From assembly GCF_002797495.1 (NCBI RefSeq), contig NZ_PGEZ01000001.1, positions 2,356,001 to 2,420,000 of the forward strand: DNA of 64,000 nucleotides. Reading direction: 5' to 3'. The notes beneath the pieces are model-generated. The model had not been told where the DNA came from and searched no databases. It worked only from the letters and a program-made list of their open reading frames with translations. Source of the stretch: Mumia flava (GTDB lineage Bacteria; Actinomycetota; Actinomycetes; Propionibacteriales; Nocardioidaceae). The first letter of the stretch is position 1. Every line of letters starts with the position of its first letter. Below, piece by piece: positions 35,225 through 43,749 of this stretch. A program made the position numbers and the translations under genes.

Positions 35225-36495
35225 GCGTCGCAGTCCTCGGCATCGCGATCGCGGTGCTCATCGCCCTGCGGGTCCCGATCGCGTTCGCGATCCTCGGGCC
35301 CTGCCTCCTCTACATGTGGTCCCACGACCAGTCCGTCGGCTTCGCGATGCGGACCGCGACCAACGGCGTGAACAGCTGGCCGCTGCTCGCGGTGCCGCTC
35401 TTCATCCTGGTCGGGTTCCTCGCCACCCGAGCCGGCATCGCCGAACGTGTCTTCGCGCTCATCCTCTCCCTCGTGGGTCGGGTCCGCGGGGCGCTCGGCT
35501 ACGTCAACATCGGGGTCAGCCTCGGCTTCTCCTGGATGAACGGCTCGGCCCTGGCGGACGCTGCAGGTGTCGGCTCGATCGAGATCCCCCACATGCAGAA
35601 GAAGGGGTACCCGACGAAGTTCGCGGTCGGCCTGACCGCCGCGTCGTCGGTGGTCGGTCCGATCATGCCGCCGAGCATCCCGGCGGTGGTCTTCGCCTCG
35701 GTCGCGATCGTGTCGACCAGCGCGCTGTTCGCGGCGGCGATCGTCCCCGCCCTGCTGATCTGCGTCGCGCTCGCGGTCTACGTCTTCTTCTGGGCCCGCG
35801 GGCACGAGGAGCTGCGCAGCGAGGAGTTCTCCTGGCGCGAGGTCCGCTCGACCCTGGTCGGGGGCCTCGGCGCGCTGTTCGCGCCGGTCATCATCCTCGG
35901 CGGCATCCTCGGCGGCTACTTCACCCCGACCGAGGCCGCGGCCGTCGGTGCGGTCTACATGCTGCTGCTCGGCTTCCTCTACCGCTCCCTCAAGCTGCGC
36001 GATCTGCCGAAGGTCTTCGCGGACACCGCGGCGACGACGGCGGCGATCATGGTGATCCTGGGTGCTTCGAGCCTGCTGGGCTGGATCCTCGCCCGCGAGC
36101 AGGTCCCGCAGAACGTCGCGAGCGCCTTCCTCGAGCTGACCGACAGCACGTTCGTCTTCCTCATCATCGTCAACCTCCTGCTTCTGGTCCTCGGTGCGGT
36201 GATCGAGCCGACCTCGGCCCTCGTGATCAGCGTCCCGGTGCTGCTCCCGGTGGCGACGCAGCTCGGGGTCGACCCGGTGCACTTCGGGGTCATCGTCGTG
36301 CTGAACCTGATGATCGGACTGATGACACCTCCGATCGGCGGGGTGCTCTTCGTGCTCAGCTCGGTCACGAAGACCCCGGTGTCCACCGTGTTCAGCGGTG
36401 TGGCGCCGTTCCTCGTCCCGCTGCTCGCCGTGCTCCTGATCGTCACCTTCGTCCCGGCCCTGTCGTTGTGGTTGCCCACGCTGCTCGGCCTGTGA
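35221..36495 (+). CDS. dctM: TRAP transporter large permease subunit, DctM family
   Basis: This 424-residue protein has about 12 transmembrane helices and the normal DctM length. Typical motifs are VPLFILVGFLATRAGIA, GSALADAAGVGSIEIPHM, GPIMPPSIP and the C-terminal LMIGLMTPPIGGVLFV. It drives uptake with sodium or proton gradients together with DctQ and the lipoprotein receptor. The GTG start at 35221 overlaps dctQ; the stop overlaps the next gene (GTGA). Confidence 0.95.
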   Translation: MSVAVLGIAIAVLIALRVPIAFAILGPCLLYMWSHDQSVGFAMRTATNGVNSWPLLAVPLFILVGFLATRAGIAERVFALILSLVGRVRGALGYVNIGVSLGFSWMNGSALADAAGVGSIEIPHMQKKGYPTKFAVGLTAASSVVGPIMPPSIPAVVFASVAIVSTSALFAAAIVPALLICVALAVYVFFWARGHEELRSEEFSWREVRSTLVGGLGALFAPVIILGGILGGYFTPTEAAAVGAVYMLLLGFLYRSLKLRDLPKVFADTAATTAAIMVILGASSLLGWILAREQVPQNVASAFLELTDSTFVFLIIVNLLLLVLGAVIEPTSALVISVPVLLPVATQLGVDPVHFGVIVVLNLMIGLMTPPIGGVLFVLSSVTKTPVSTVFSGVAPFLVPLLAVLLIVTFVPALSLWLPTLLGL

Positions 36496-38441
36496 CCGGA
36501 CCCGACGTCGGCACTCCGCTGACCGTCCGGGACCTCACCCTGCGCAACCGCGTGGTGGGCGCCCCGATGGAGCGCAACCTGTGCGACCTCGCCGGACGCG
36601 TCACTCCCGCGTACGCTGCCTATCTCGAGGCACGTGCGGCGGGCGGGACGGCGCTGGTCTTCACGGAGTCCAGCTACGTGCGGGCGGACTCGCGGGCGCG
36701 GCTTCGGCAGATGGCGATGAGTGACGACGGGGTCGTCCCGGGCGTCCGGATGCTCGCCGACGCGGTCCACCGGCACGGGTCTCTGCTCGGCGTGGAGCTC
36801 AACCACGCCGGCCGGGTGGTGCCGCGCGCGGTCTCGCAGCGACAGCCCGTCGGGCCGTCTCCCGTGCCGTGCGTCGAGATCGGAGGCGACCTGCCGCGTG
36901 AGCTCGGGCTCGGTGAGATCGACGAGCTGGTCGAGGCGTTCGCGGACGCGGCCCAGCGAGCTCTGGACGGCGGAGCCGACGTTCTCTCCGTGCACGCGGC
37001 GCACGGCTACCTGATCGGGCAGTTCCTCTCGCCGCGGTCGAACCACCGCGACGACCGGTACTGCTCTCCGACCGCGTTCCTGGACGACGTCCTCGTCGCG
37101 GTGCGTGACCGGATCGGCCCGCGGGTCCCGCTGTTCCTGCGCTGGTCGGCCTTCGAGGGCCTCCCGGGTGGCCGGGACCGCGACGACGCGCTGGCGACGA
37201 TCACGCGGACCCGGCTCGACCTGGTCGACGTCGTGGACCTGTCGGCGGGGACCTACGGCGCGGGACAGTGGATCACGCCGAGCGGTGAGGTCGAGGAGGC
37301 GTACCTCGCCGAGACCGCGCGTCGCTACCGCGAGGAGACCGGGCTGCTGGTGGGGCTCGCGGGGCGGATCACCCGGCCCGAGACAGCGCAGCGGCTGGTC
37401 GCCGAGCGCGCCGCCGACCTGGTGGCGGTCGCTCGTGCCCTGCACGCCGACCCGACGTGGGCCCGGCACGCTGTCGCCGGCACGCAGCCGCGGCCGTGCA
37501 TCGCCTGCAACCAAGGATGTGCCGACGTCGTCTTCGCCGGCAACCCGCTGTGGTGCACCGTCAACCCGCGGACGGGGCACGAGGCCGAGTCGGACGGGGC
37601 AGGCTCGGTCGACGGCGCGCGGGTGCTCGTGGTCGGCGGTGGCCCTGCCGGTCTCGAGGCCGCCGCGACGCTCGCCGAGCGCGGCGCCTCCGTGATCCTG
37701 GCGGAGGCCACGTCCCGTCTCGGCGGTCAGGTCGTGCCGACCGCGGCGATGCCGTCGCGGCCACAGCTGGGACGCATCCTGGTCTGGTGGACACGACGGC
37801 TCGAGAGCCTCGGTGTCACGGTCCTGCTCGACACGCCCCTGGTCGGGAGCGAGGTCGCGGAGCGGTTCGAGGTCGACGCCGTCGTCGACGCCACGGGCGG
37901 TGTCGACAACGTTCCCTCCGTCGTGGGCGACCACGACCGGCTCGTGGGGATCCGGGCATGGCTCGCCGACCCGACCGACGACGCCGAGGTGGCGGTGTGG
38001 GGCGCGGACCGCGCCGCCACGTACACGGCGGATCTCCTGCGTTCCCAGCGACGGCGGGTCGTTCTGGTCTCGACCGAGCAGAGTCTGGCGGCCGAGGCCG
38101 GCGCGCGGGAGCGGCTGCACGCGGTCGAGCGGCTGACGGGCGACGACGGGGTCGAGCTCGTCCTTGGGCACACGCTCGAGCAGGTCGGCCCCGAGGCACT
38201 CGTCGTGGCCGACCCCGTGGGCCGGCGTCGGTCCGTGGAGTCGCGCGGGCCGATCCTGGTGTCGCAGGGGTCGCTCCCGCTCGGGCTCACCGACGTGGAT
38301 CCGGACCTGGTCGTCGAGACCGCGGGGGAGGCCGGCGGCAGCCGGTCGCTCGACGCGTCCGTCGCGTCCGGGCACGATGCGGCGCTGCGGACGCTGGCCC
38401 GGTTGCTGGCGCCGCGTCCGCGTGCGAGAGCGCGCACGTGA
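36492..38441 (+). CDS. FMN/Fe-S/FAD oxidoreductase, 2,4-dienoyl-CoA reductase (old yellow enzyme) family
   Basis: This 649-residue protein has an N-terminal old-yellow-enzyme TIM barrel (about 1-340: NRVVGAPMERNL, GVELNHAGRVVP, VHAAHGYLIGQFLSPRSNHR). An iron-sulfur motif C-x2-C-x3-C-x11-C follows (CIACNQGC ... WC, about residues 337-355). The C-terminal part is a pyridine nucleotide-disulfide-type region with VLVVGGGPAGLEAAATLAERG (about 377-397). The architecture matches 2,4-dienoyl-CoA reductase and trimethylamine dehydrogenase. It would reduce an activated double bond or demethylate an amine; here an enoate or cyclohexene acid is a guess from context. GTG overlaps the dctM stop. Confidence 0.9.
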   Translation: MTGPDVGTPLTVRDLTLRNRVVGAPMERNLCDLAGRVTPAYAAYLEARAAGGTALVFTESSYVRADSRARLRQMAMSDDGVVPGVRMLADAVHRHGSLLGVELNHAGRVVPRAVSQRQPVGPSPVPCVEIGGDLPRELGLGEIDELVEAFADAAQRALDGGADVLSVHAAHGYLIGQFLSPRSNHRDDRYCSPTAFLDDVLVAVRDRIGPRVPLFLRWSAFEGLPGGRDRDDALATITRTRLDLVDVVDLSAGTYGAGQWITPSGEVEEAYLAETARRYREETGLLVGLAGRITRPETAQRLVAERAADLVAVARALHADPTWARHAVAGTQPRPCIACNQGCADVVFAGNPLWCTVNPRTGHEAESDGAGSVDGARVLVVGGGPAGLEAAATLAERGASVILAEATSRLGGQVVPTAAMPSRPQLGRILVWWTRRLESLGVTVLLDTPLVGSEVAERFEVDAVVDATGGVDNVPSVVGDHDRLVGIRAWLADPTDDAEVAVWGADRAATYTADLLRSQRRRVVLVSTEQSLAAEAGARERLHAVERLTGDDGVELVLGHTLEQVGPEALVVADPVGRRRSVESRGPILVSQGSLPLGLTDVDPDLVVETAGEAGGSRSLDASVASGHDAALRTLARLLAPRPRARART

Positions 38442-39265
38442 TGGTGCCGGACCCACGGCGCGCCTGGGTCAGCACCTACACCGGCCTGGGCCGCCGCGAG
38501 CTCGGTGACCTGCTCGGCGATCTGGCGGAGGCCGGGTGCCCCGACGTCGAGGTGCTCGCCGCCCCGCCCCACCTCGATCTCGAGCACGGCGACGCCCCGG
38601 CGCGCCTCCGGTCGGCCACCCGACGGGCCGGAGTCCGCGTACGCAGTGTCGTGCCCAGCGGAGTCGACGTGAACCTGGCCAGCCCGCACGCGGGCATGCG
38701 TGCATGGAGCGTCGCCCAGTTCGGCGCGGTGGTCGCGATCGCCGCTGCGTGCGACGCCGACGTCGCGGTCGTCCACCCGGGGCGCCGCCACCCGCTCCGG
38801 CCGGCGCCGGCAGCGCAGCTCGCAGGCTGGGTCGTCGACGGGCTGGAGCAGGTCCTCGCTCTCGGTGACCGCCACGGTGTCCGGATCGCGCTGGAGAACG
38901 TCCCGACCGGGCTGTTCGACACGGTGGGCGAGTGCCGTGAGCTCGCCGCGTCGTTCGACGGCCGCCTCGGGACGTGCCTCGATGTCGCGAACGCATTCAT
39001 GGTCGAGGACGTCGTCGCGGCCGTGCGTGACGGGCGCGCCGCGCCTCCCGACCTCGTGCACCTCTCCGACACCACCCGCGCCCGCTGGCTGCACGACCCG
39101 ATCGGCAGCGGCGAGGTGGACTGGGTCGCGGTCGGCGCGGCGCTGGGCGCGATCGGATACGACGGTCCCGTCGTGCTGGAGACGCTGCACGACGGCGAGG
39201 CAGCAGCAGGGTTCGCCGCCGACCGCGACGCCCTCGCCGCCCTCGGGTGGGGTCGCTCTCGATGA
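38441..39265 (+). CDS. Sugar phosphate isomerase/epimerase-like TIM-barrel protein
   Basis: This 274-residue protein of the xylose isomerase-like TIM-barrel superfamily has the metal-site pattern typical of AP endonuclease 2-type barrels: VVHPGRRHP, IALENVPTG (Glu), LGTCLDVANAF (Asp), DLVHLSDTT (His) and VVLETL (Glu). The group includes isomerases, epimerases and dehydratases. The start overlaps the previous stop (TGATG) and the end overlaps the EamA gene (ATGA). The reaction is not known; it is probably part of the same catabolic route. Confidence 0.85.
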   Translation: MVPDPRRAWVSTYTGLGRRELGDLLGDLAEAGCPDVEVLAAPPHLDLEHGDAPARLRSATRRAGVRVRSVVPSGVDVNLASPHAGMRAWSVAQFGAVVAIAAACDADVAVVHPGRRHPLRPAPAAQLAGWVVDGLEQVLALGDRHGVRIALENVPTGLFDTVGECRELAASFDGRLGTCLDVANAFMVEDVVAAVRDGRAAPPDLVHLSDTTRARWLHDPIGSGEVDWVAVGAALGAIGYDGPVVLETLHDGEAAAGFAADRDALAALGWGRSR

Positions 39266-40224
39266 GCGCGGCGGAGGGCGGGACGGCCTCCTCCGGGTCG
39301 ACTCCGGGTGGGGGTCGGCTCGCGCAGGGCGGTCCCGCACGGGTGGACCTGACGATCCTCGCGGGCGCGGTCCTGTGCGCGTCGACGGCGCCGCCGCTGA
39401 CCGCGGCGATCGCGGCCCCCGCACTGGCGATCGCGTTCTGGCGCAACGCGATGGCGCTGCCGGTCTCGATCCCCATGGCGTGGTGGTACGAGCGCGGCGG
39501 CCTGCGCGGGCTCAGCCCGCGCGTGGCCCTGCTGGTCGGGTTCGCCGCCGTCATGCTCGCCCTCCACTTCGCCTCCCTGGCGGCCGCGCTGGACCGTACG
39601 TCGGTCGCATCGGCGGCGACCCTGGTGTGCGGCCAGAGTGTCTGGGCCGCGCTGTTCGCCGGGGCGCTGGGGGAGAGGCTGTCCCCGCTGGGCTGGGTGG
39701 GGACCGCCCTGGCGCTCGCCGGCGTCGTGGCGGTGACGGGGGTCGACGCGGTCGTCTCCGAGGGAACGCTCACCGGCAACCTGCTCGCGCTGCTGTCCGG
39801 CGTCGCCGGCGGCGCGTACATGGTCTCCGGCGGGGTCGCGCGTCAGCACGTGAGCGCGTCGCTGTACACCGCGCTGTGCTACTCCGCCTGCGCGGCGGTC
39901 CTCCTGGGCGCAGCCGTTCTGACGGGAACGGCGCTGACCGGCTTCGGGCCGGCGACCTGGATCGGGCTGGCGGCCCTCACCCTGCTCGCTCAGCTCCTCG
40001 GGCACTCGCTCTTCAACTTCGTGATGCGGTCGGTGAGCCCGAGCCTGGTGTCGCTGAGCCAGCTGATGACGGTGCCGATCGCGTCCGTCATCGCCGCCGT
40101 GGCGCTGGACCAGACGCCACCGCCGGCGTTGCTCCCGGCCATCGGCCTGATGGTGGTCGGGATCGGCCTGGTCGTCACGTCGCACCGGCGCCGTGCCGTG
40201 CGGCTGGTGGCGGACGAGTCCTGA
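39262..40224 (+). CDS. EamA/DMT-family transporter
   Basis: This 320-residue membrane protein has about ten transmembrane helices in two EamA repeats. The first has IAFWRNAMALP and TSVASAATLVCGQSVWAALF; the second has LLGHSLFNFVMRSVSPSLVSL. These are the usual drug/metabolite transporter signatures. The N-terminal 25 residues are Gly/Ser-rich. It is the last gene of the TRAP-to-EamA operon and may export or import a pathway metabolite. Confidence 0.9.
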   Translation: MSAAEGGTASSGSTPGGGRLAQGGPARVDLTILAGAVLCASTAPPLTAAIAAPALAIAFWRNAMALPVSIPMAWWYERGGLRGLSPRVALLVGFAAVMLALHFASLAAALDRTSVASAATLVCGQSVWAALFAGALGERLSPLGWVGTALALAGVVAVTGVDAVVSEGTLTGNLLALLSGVAGGAYMVSGGVARQHVSASLYTALCYSACAAVLLGAAVLTGTALTGFGPATWIGLAALTLLAQLLGHSLFNFVMRSVSPSLVSLSQLMTVPIASVIAAVALDQTPPPALLPAIGLMVVGIGLVVTSHRRRAVRLVADES

Positions 40225-40273
40225 CGCGCGGCCGGGGCGTCGAGCAGCGGCGGGGCGATGCCGTACGGGACGC

Positions 40274-41170
40274 TCAGGGGGCTGAGCGGGCGACGAGCTC
40301 GTCCAGGTCGCCCAGCATGAGCCTGTGGTCCGGCACCCGGCCGGTCACGAGCGTGAACGTGTGGCTGGCCTGGTAGACCGCCATGTAGCCGCCGTGCAGC
40401 ACCTGGCACCCGCGTTCGCGGGCACGCACGAGCAGCTCGGTCTCGAGCGGACGGTAGACGATGTCGGCGACCCACTGCGACGGCTCGAGGAGATCCACGT
40501 CGAACGGGACACCCGGGTGGTGTGCCATCCCGGTCGGGGTGCAGTGCACGATCCCGTCGGCGTCGCGGAGCGCGTCCGGGAGGTCGGCGTACGAGGCTGG
40601 GCGGACGTCCACGCCGGGGTGTCGCGCGGACAGGTCCGCAGCGAGGTCCTGTGCGCGTCGGTCCTCGGCGTCCACCACGACGAGCGGGCTTGCGCCGAGC
40701 CCGGCCGCCGCCTCCGCGACGGCCGAGCCCGCGCCACCCGCGCCGACGACGAGCACGTGGCCGAGGGGGTCGGCGGTCAGGTGCTCGCGTACGGCGGTGG
40801 TGAAACCGGTCAGGTCGGTGTTGTGGCCGACCAGCCGGCCGTCTTGGATCAGGACGGTGTTCACGGCGTTCAGCCGCCGCGTCGCCGGCTCGAGCTCGTC
40901 GAGGTGGGCGACGACAGCCCGCTTCAGGGGGTGGGTCACGTTCAGCGCGTCGAACCCGAGCACGCGCGCGGAGTCGAGCAGGCCCTTCAACGCGTCACCC
41001 GTCGGTGCCTGTGCCGGCATCTCCACCGGCCGGTACACGTAGCGCAGACCTTGCCGGTCGGCCTCGAGGCGGTGCAGGGCCGGGGTGAGGGAGGCCGTGA
41101 CGCCGTGCCCGAGGAGCCCCATCAGGTAGCCCTCCGCGCCGCGCTCCGTCGCCTGGACCGCGCCCGTCAC
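40274..41170 (-). CDS. Quinate/shikimate dehydrogenase (NAD-type), AroE superfamily
   Basis: This 298-residue protein has the shikimate dehydrogenase fold: substrate loop VTASLTPALH, NVTHPLKRAV (catalytic Lys), VNTVLIQDGRLVGHNTDLTG (catalytic Asp), GAGGAG dinucleotide motif and C-terminal GYMAVYQASHTF. Two details point to catabolism. The substrate motif is SLT rather than the biosynthetic SxS, as in Corynebacterium quinate/shikimate dehydrogenase. The second nucleotide-binding strand ends VVVDAEDRRA, an acidic residue favouring NAD+, instead of the NRT motif of NADP enzymes. GTG at 41170 overlaps the stop of the dehydroshikimate dehydratase gene, so the two are coupled. Confidence 0.88.
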   Translation of the reverse strand: MTGAVQATERGAEGYLMGLLGHGVTASLTPALHRLEADRQGLRYVYRPVEMPAQAPTGDALKGLLDSARVLGFDALNVTHPLKRAVVAHLDELEPATRRLNAVNTVLIQDGRLVGHNTDLTGFTTAVREHLTADPLGHVLVVGAGGAGSAVAEAAAGLGASPLVVVDAEDRRAQDLAADLSARHPGVDVRPASYADLPDALRDADGIVHCTPTGMAHHPGVPFDVDLLEPSQWVADIVYRPLETELLVRARERGCQVLHGGYMAVYQASHTFTLVTGRVPDHRLMLGDLDELVARSAP

Positions 41171-42969
41171 GCGACCACCGTCTGTGCCGCGAGCCGCACC
41201 GGTGCGTTCGGCGCGCCGAAGCCGTCGTAGGCCTGGCGACGCTCGACCAGCTCGAAGAACACGTCCCCGATGGTGCGCGTGTAGCAGTGCAGGAACTCGC
41301 CGTCGGCATCACGGTCGTAGAGCAGGTCCAGCGAGCGCAGCGACGTGACGAAGTCGGGGTCGAGGTCGAAGCGGGCGGTGAGGTCCTCGTAGTAGTTGTC
41401 GGGGACGTCGAGCACCCGTAGCCCGTGACGCCGCCCGTGCTCGACGGCGGCCCGGACGTCGCTGGTCGCGAACGCGACGTGCTGGGGGAGCCCGGCGCCG
41501 GCGGCCAGCCCTGCGGGGAGCAGGTTGAGCGCGAGCCGGACCGCACCGTCGGCCGTCCGCATCACCCGGCTGAGCACGAGACCGGCCGGCCCCGCCACCT
41601 CCTGGGCGGGCTGAGCGTGCAGCGCGAGCACGCTCTCGTAGAACAAGGCCGCCTCGTCGTAGTGCTGCCAGGGCTGGACCAGGTTCACGTGGTCCACACC
41701 GAGGATCGTCGACCCCGGGGGTGGGGATCCGCCCTCGAACTCGTCGACCCACCCCGGCTCCCGGCCGGATCCGGTCGCCGCGGACAGCATGATCTCGGTC
41801 CCGTCGGGAGCAGCGAAGGTGGGCAGCTCCTGCTCGCCCGCGTACGCCTGGCGGAATCGCGTCGGGGCGGCCAGGGCCTCGGCGCGGCGCTCCCCGGCGC
41901 GCGGGTCGGTGACGTCGAACCCGAGTGCTGCCAGGGACGGAGCCGAGTCGCGGGCGTGCTGCTCGTTGCACACGACGTACGCGTCGCCGGCGCTCCAGAG
42001 GCGCACCGGCTTGGTGCGGTGCCGACCGCGGAACGTGAAGCCCAGCTGGCCGAGCAGCGCCTCGACCGGTGAGGTGTCCTCTCCCTTGACCTCGACGAAC
42101 CCGAACGCGGTCGGATGCTGGACGTCGGGCAACGGCTCCATCCCCGCGCCGACGCCGGCGGCGGCCGCGTGGTCCTCGAGCCAGCGCAGGGAGCGACGGG
42201 CCTGGAGTGCGGTGCGTTCGGGATCGGTCTGGCGGAAGGTGTCGTTGAAGACCTCCAGCGAGATCGGGCCCTCGTACCCCGCGCGGAGGACGTGCCCGAG
42301 GAACGCCGGGAGGTCGAAGCCGCCCTCGCCCGGGAACAATCGGTGGTGGCGGCTCCACGACAGCACGTCCATCGTCAGCACGGGGGCGTCGGCGAGCTGG
42401 AGGAAGAAGATCTTGTCGCCGGGGATCTGCTCGATCCCGGCGGGGTCGTGGCCGCGGGACAGGATGTGGAAGCTGTCGAGGCACACGCCCACCTGCGGGT
42501 GGTCGGCCCGCTCCACGATCCGCCACGCGTGACGGTAGTCGTCGACGAACCGGCCCCAGGCGAGCGCCTCGTACGCGAGCCGGATCCCGTGCTCGCCGGC
42601 GACGTCGCCGAGGGCGGCGAGCTGGCGAGCCGAGACGTCGTCGCTGTCGCGGGTCGCTGTGGCGACGTTGCTGCAGACGAGCATCGTGTCGATGCCCATG
42701 CGGTTCATCAGGGCGAACTTCGCGCGCGCTCGCCGCACGACGTCACCGAAGGAGGCGTCGTCGACGCCTTCGGCGTCCCGGAACGGCTGGTAGAGGTCGA
42801 GCGCGAGCCCGAGGCGGTCGGCGAGGGCCGCGATCTCCTCGGGGCTGTGCTGGGAGACCACGAGGTCCGGCTCGAAGATCTCGACGCCGTCGAACCCGGC
42901 ATCCGCAGCAGCATGGAGCTTGCGGTCGAGCGCGCCGCTCAGGCACACGGTCGCGATCGATGTTCGCAT
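41167..42969 (-). CDS. 3-Dehydroshikimate dehydratase, TIM barrel fused to 4-hydroxyphenylpyruvate dioxygenase-like domain (QuiC1 type)
   Basis: This 600-residue two-domain protein. Residues 1 to about 285 are a xylose isomerase-like TIM barrel with metal-ligand candidates in RLAYEALAWGRF (Glu), VGVCLDSFHILSRG (Asp, His) and ISLEVFND (Glu). Residues about 300-600 are a vicinal-oxygen-chelate region like HPPD, with ILGVDHVNL (His), GLPQHVAFATSD (His) and TIGDVFFELVER (Glu), the HPPD metal triad. This architecture is that of Pseudomonas QuiC1, which dehydrates 3-dehydroshikimate to protocatechuate; the dioxygenase-like half has no settled activity. With the dehydrogenase next to it, shikimate could be converted to protocatechuate. 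It is divergent from tetR. Confidence 0.88.
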   Translation of the reverse strand: MRTSIATVCLSGALDRKLHAAADAGFDGVEIFEPDLVVSQHSPEEIAALADRLGLALDLYQPFRDAEGVDDASFGDVVRRARAKFALMNRMGIDTMLVCSNVATATRDSDDVSARQLAALGDVAGEHGIRLAYEALAWGRFVDDYRHAWRIVERADHPQVGVCLDSFHILSRGHDPAGIEQIPGDKIFFLQLADAPVLTMDVLSWSRHHRLFPGEGGFDLPAFLGHVLRAGYEGPISLEVFNDTFRQTDPERTALQARRSLRWLEDHAAAAGVGAGMEPLPDVQHPTAFGFVEVKGEDTSPVEALLGQLGFTFRGRHRTKPVRLWSAGDAYVVCNEQHARDSAPSLAALGFDVTDPRAGERRAEALAAPTRFRQAYAGEQELPTFAAPDGTEIMLSAATGSGREPGWVDEFEGGSPPPGSTILGVDHVNLVQPWQHYDEAALFYESVLALHAQPAQEVAGPAGLVLSRVMRTADGAVRLALNLLPAGLAAGAGLPQHVAFATSDVRAAVEHGRRHGLRVLDVPDNYYEDLTARFDLDPDFVTSLRSLDLLYDRDADGEFLHCYTRTIGDVFFELVERRQAYDGFGAPNAPVRLAAQTVVA

Positions 42970-42984
42970 GGACTCCCTCTCGTC

Positions 42985-43017
42985 GGTTAAGTAACTATAC
43001 GGTACGTACGTTACCGG
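42985..43017. promoter_or_regulatory. TetR operator candidate between tetR and the dehydroshikimate dehydratase gene
   Basis: The region holds GTTAAGTAACTA, an 8-bp spacer, then GTACGTTAC. These half-sites also occur next to each other at 32761-32783 before the TRAP operon. It lies 16 bp from the dehydratase ATG and 38 bp from the tetR ATG. GGTACGTACG adds a local palindrome. Confidence 0.55.
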
Positions 43018-43042
43018 TGTCAGCCCCCGCTGCCCGTCCCGA

Positions 43043-43055
43043 TAGGGTTCGGTCA
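43043..43055 (+). promoter_or_regulatory. Leaderless-type -10 element of tetR
   Basis: TAGGGT (43043-43048) is followed by six bases and the ATG at 43055; no ribosome binding site is present. The operator candidate lies just upstream. Confidence 0.5.
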
Positions 43056-43711
43056 TGGCGGAGCAGACTCCTGTGGCGCGCACGCGCGATGCCGAGCGGA
43101 CGCGCGCGGAGGTCCTGGACGTGGCCGGCGAGGTGTTCGCCGAGGCAGGGCTGGCCGGAGCGCGGGTCGACGAGATCGCGGCGCGCACCTCCACGACGAA
43201 GCGGATGCTCTACTACTACTTCGGCAGCAAGGAAGGGCTGTACCTCGCCGTCCTCGAGCGTGCCTACCTCGGGATCCGGCAGGTCGAGACCACCCTCGAC
43301 CTCGAGACGATGAGCCCCCACGAAGCCGTCCGTCGGCTCGCCGAGCTCACCTTCGACCACCACCTGCAGCACCCGGACTTCATCCGTCTCGTCGCGATCG
43401 AGAACATCCACCACGGCCGGTTCCTGCGCAAGATCGAGAGCCTGAACGAGCTCGGGACCCCGGCCGTCACCGTGCTGGAGGACCTGCTCGCGCGAGGGAA
43501 GGCCGCGGGGGAGTTCCGCGGAGACGTCACCGCGATCGACGTGCACATGGTGATCAGCGCCTTCTGCGTCTTCCAGGTCGCGAACAACCACACCTTCGGC
43601 TACCTCTTCGACTACGACATGTCGGCCCCGGAGGTGTCGGCACGCAACCGCGCGATGATCGGCGACGTGGTCGTGGCGTGGCTGACCGAGCCGGGGTCGG
43701 AGTCACGCTGA
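43055..43711 (+). CDS. TetR-family transcriptional regulator
   Basis: This 218-residue regulator has an N-terminal helix-turn-helix (about residues 12-60: RAEVLDVAGEVFAEAGLAG, TSTTKRMLYYYFGSKEGLY) and an all-helical ligand-binding part (HHLQHPDFIRLVAIENIHHG), a type often seen with aromatic or quinate-type catabolic genes. It is divergent from the dehydroshikimate dehydratase and shares operator half-sites with the TRAP operon, so it probably regulates both. It is followed by the convergent cobIJ gene. Confidence 0.93.
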   Translation: MAEQTPVARTRDAERTRAEVLDVAGEVFAEAGLAGARVDEIAARTSTTKRMLYYYFGSKEGLYLAVLERAYLGIRQVETTLDLETMSPHEAVRRLAELTFDHHLQHPDFIRLVAIENIHHGRFLRKIESLNELGTPAVTVLEDLLARGKAAGEFRGDVTAIDVHMVISAFCVFQVANNHTFGYLFDYDMSAPEVSARNRAMIGDVVVAWLTEPGSESR

Positions 43712-43749
43712 ACGGCGTGCTCGCCGACGGCGCGCGCACCTGACGGACG

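Noticed and set aside
40274-41170. Biosynthetic shikimate dehydrogenase aroE
   Set aside because: The SLT substrate motif, the acidic residue after the second nucleotide-binding strand and the coupling to a dehydroshikimate dehydratase favour a catabolic NAD-dependent quinate/shikimate dehydrogenase.
18366-43749. Integrative mobile island with attachment sites
   Set aside because: No integrase, transposase, tRNA end or flanking direct repeat was found at either edge; only composition and decayed toxin-antitoxin genes hint at transfer.
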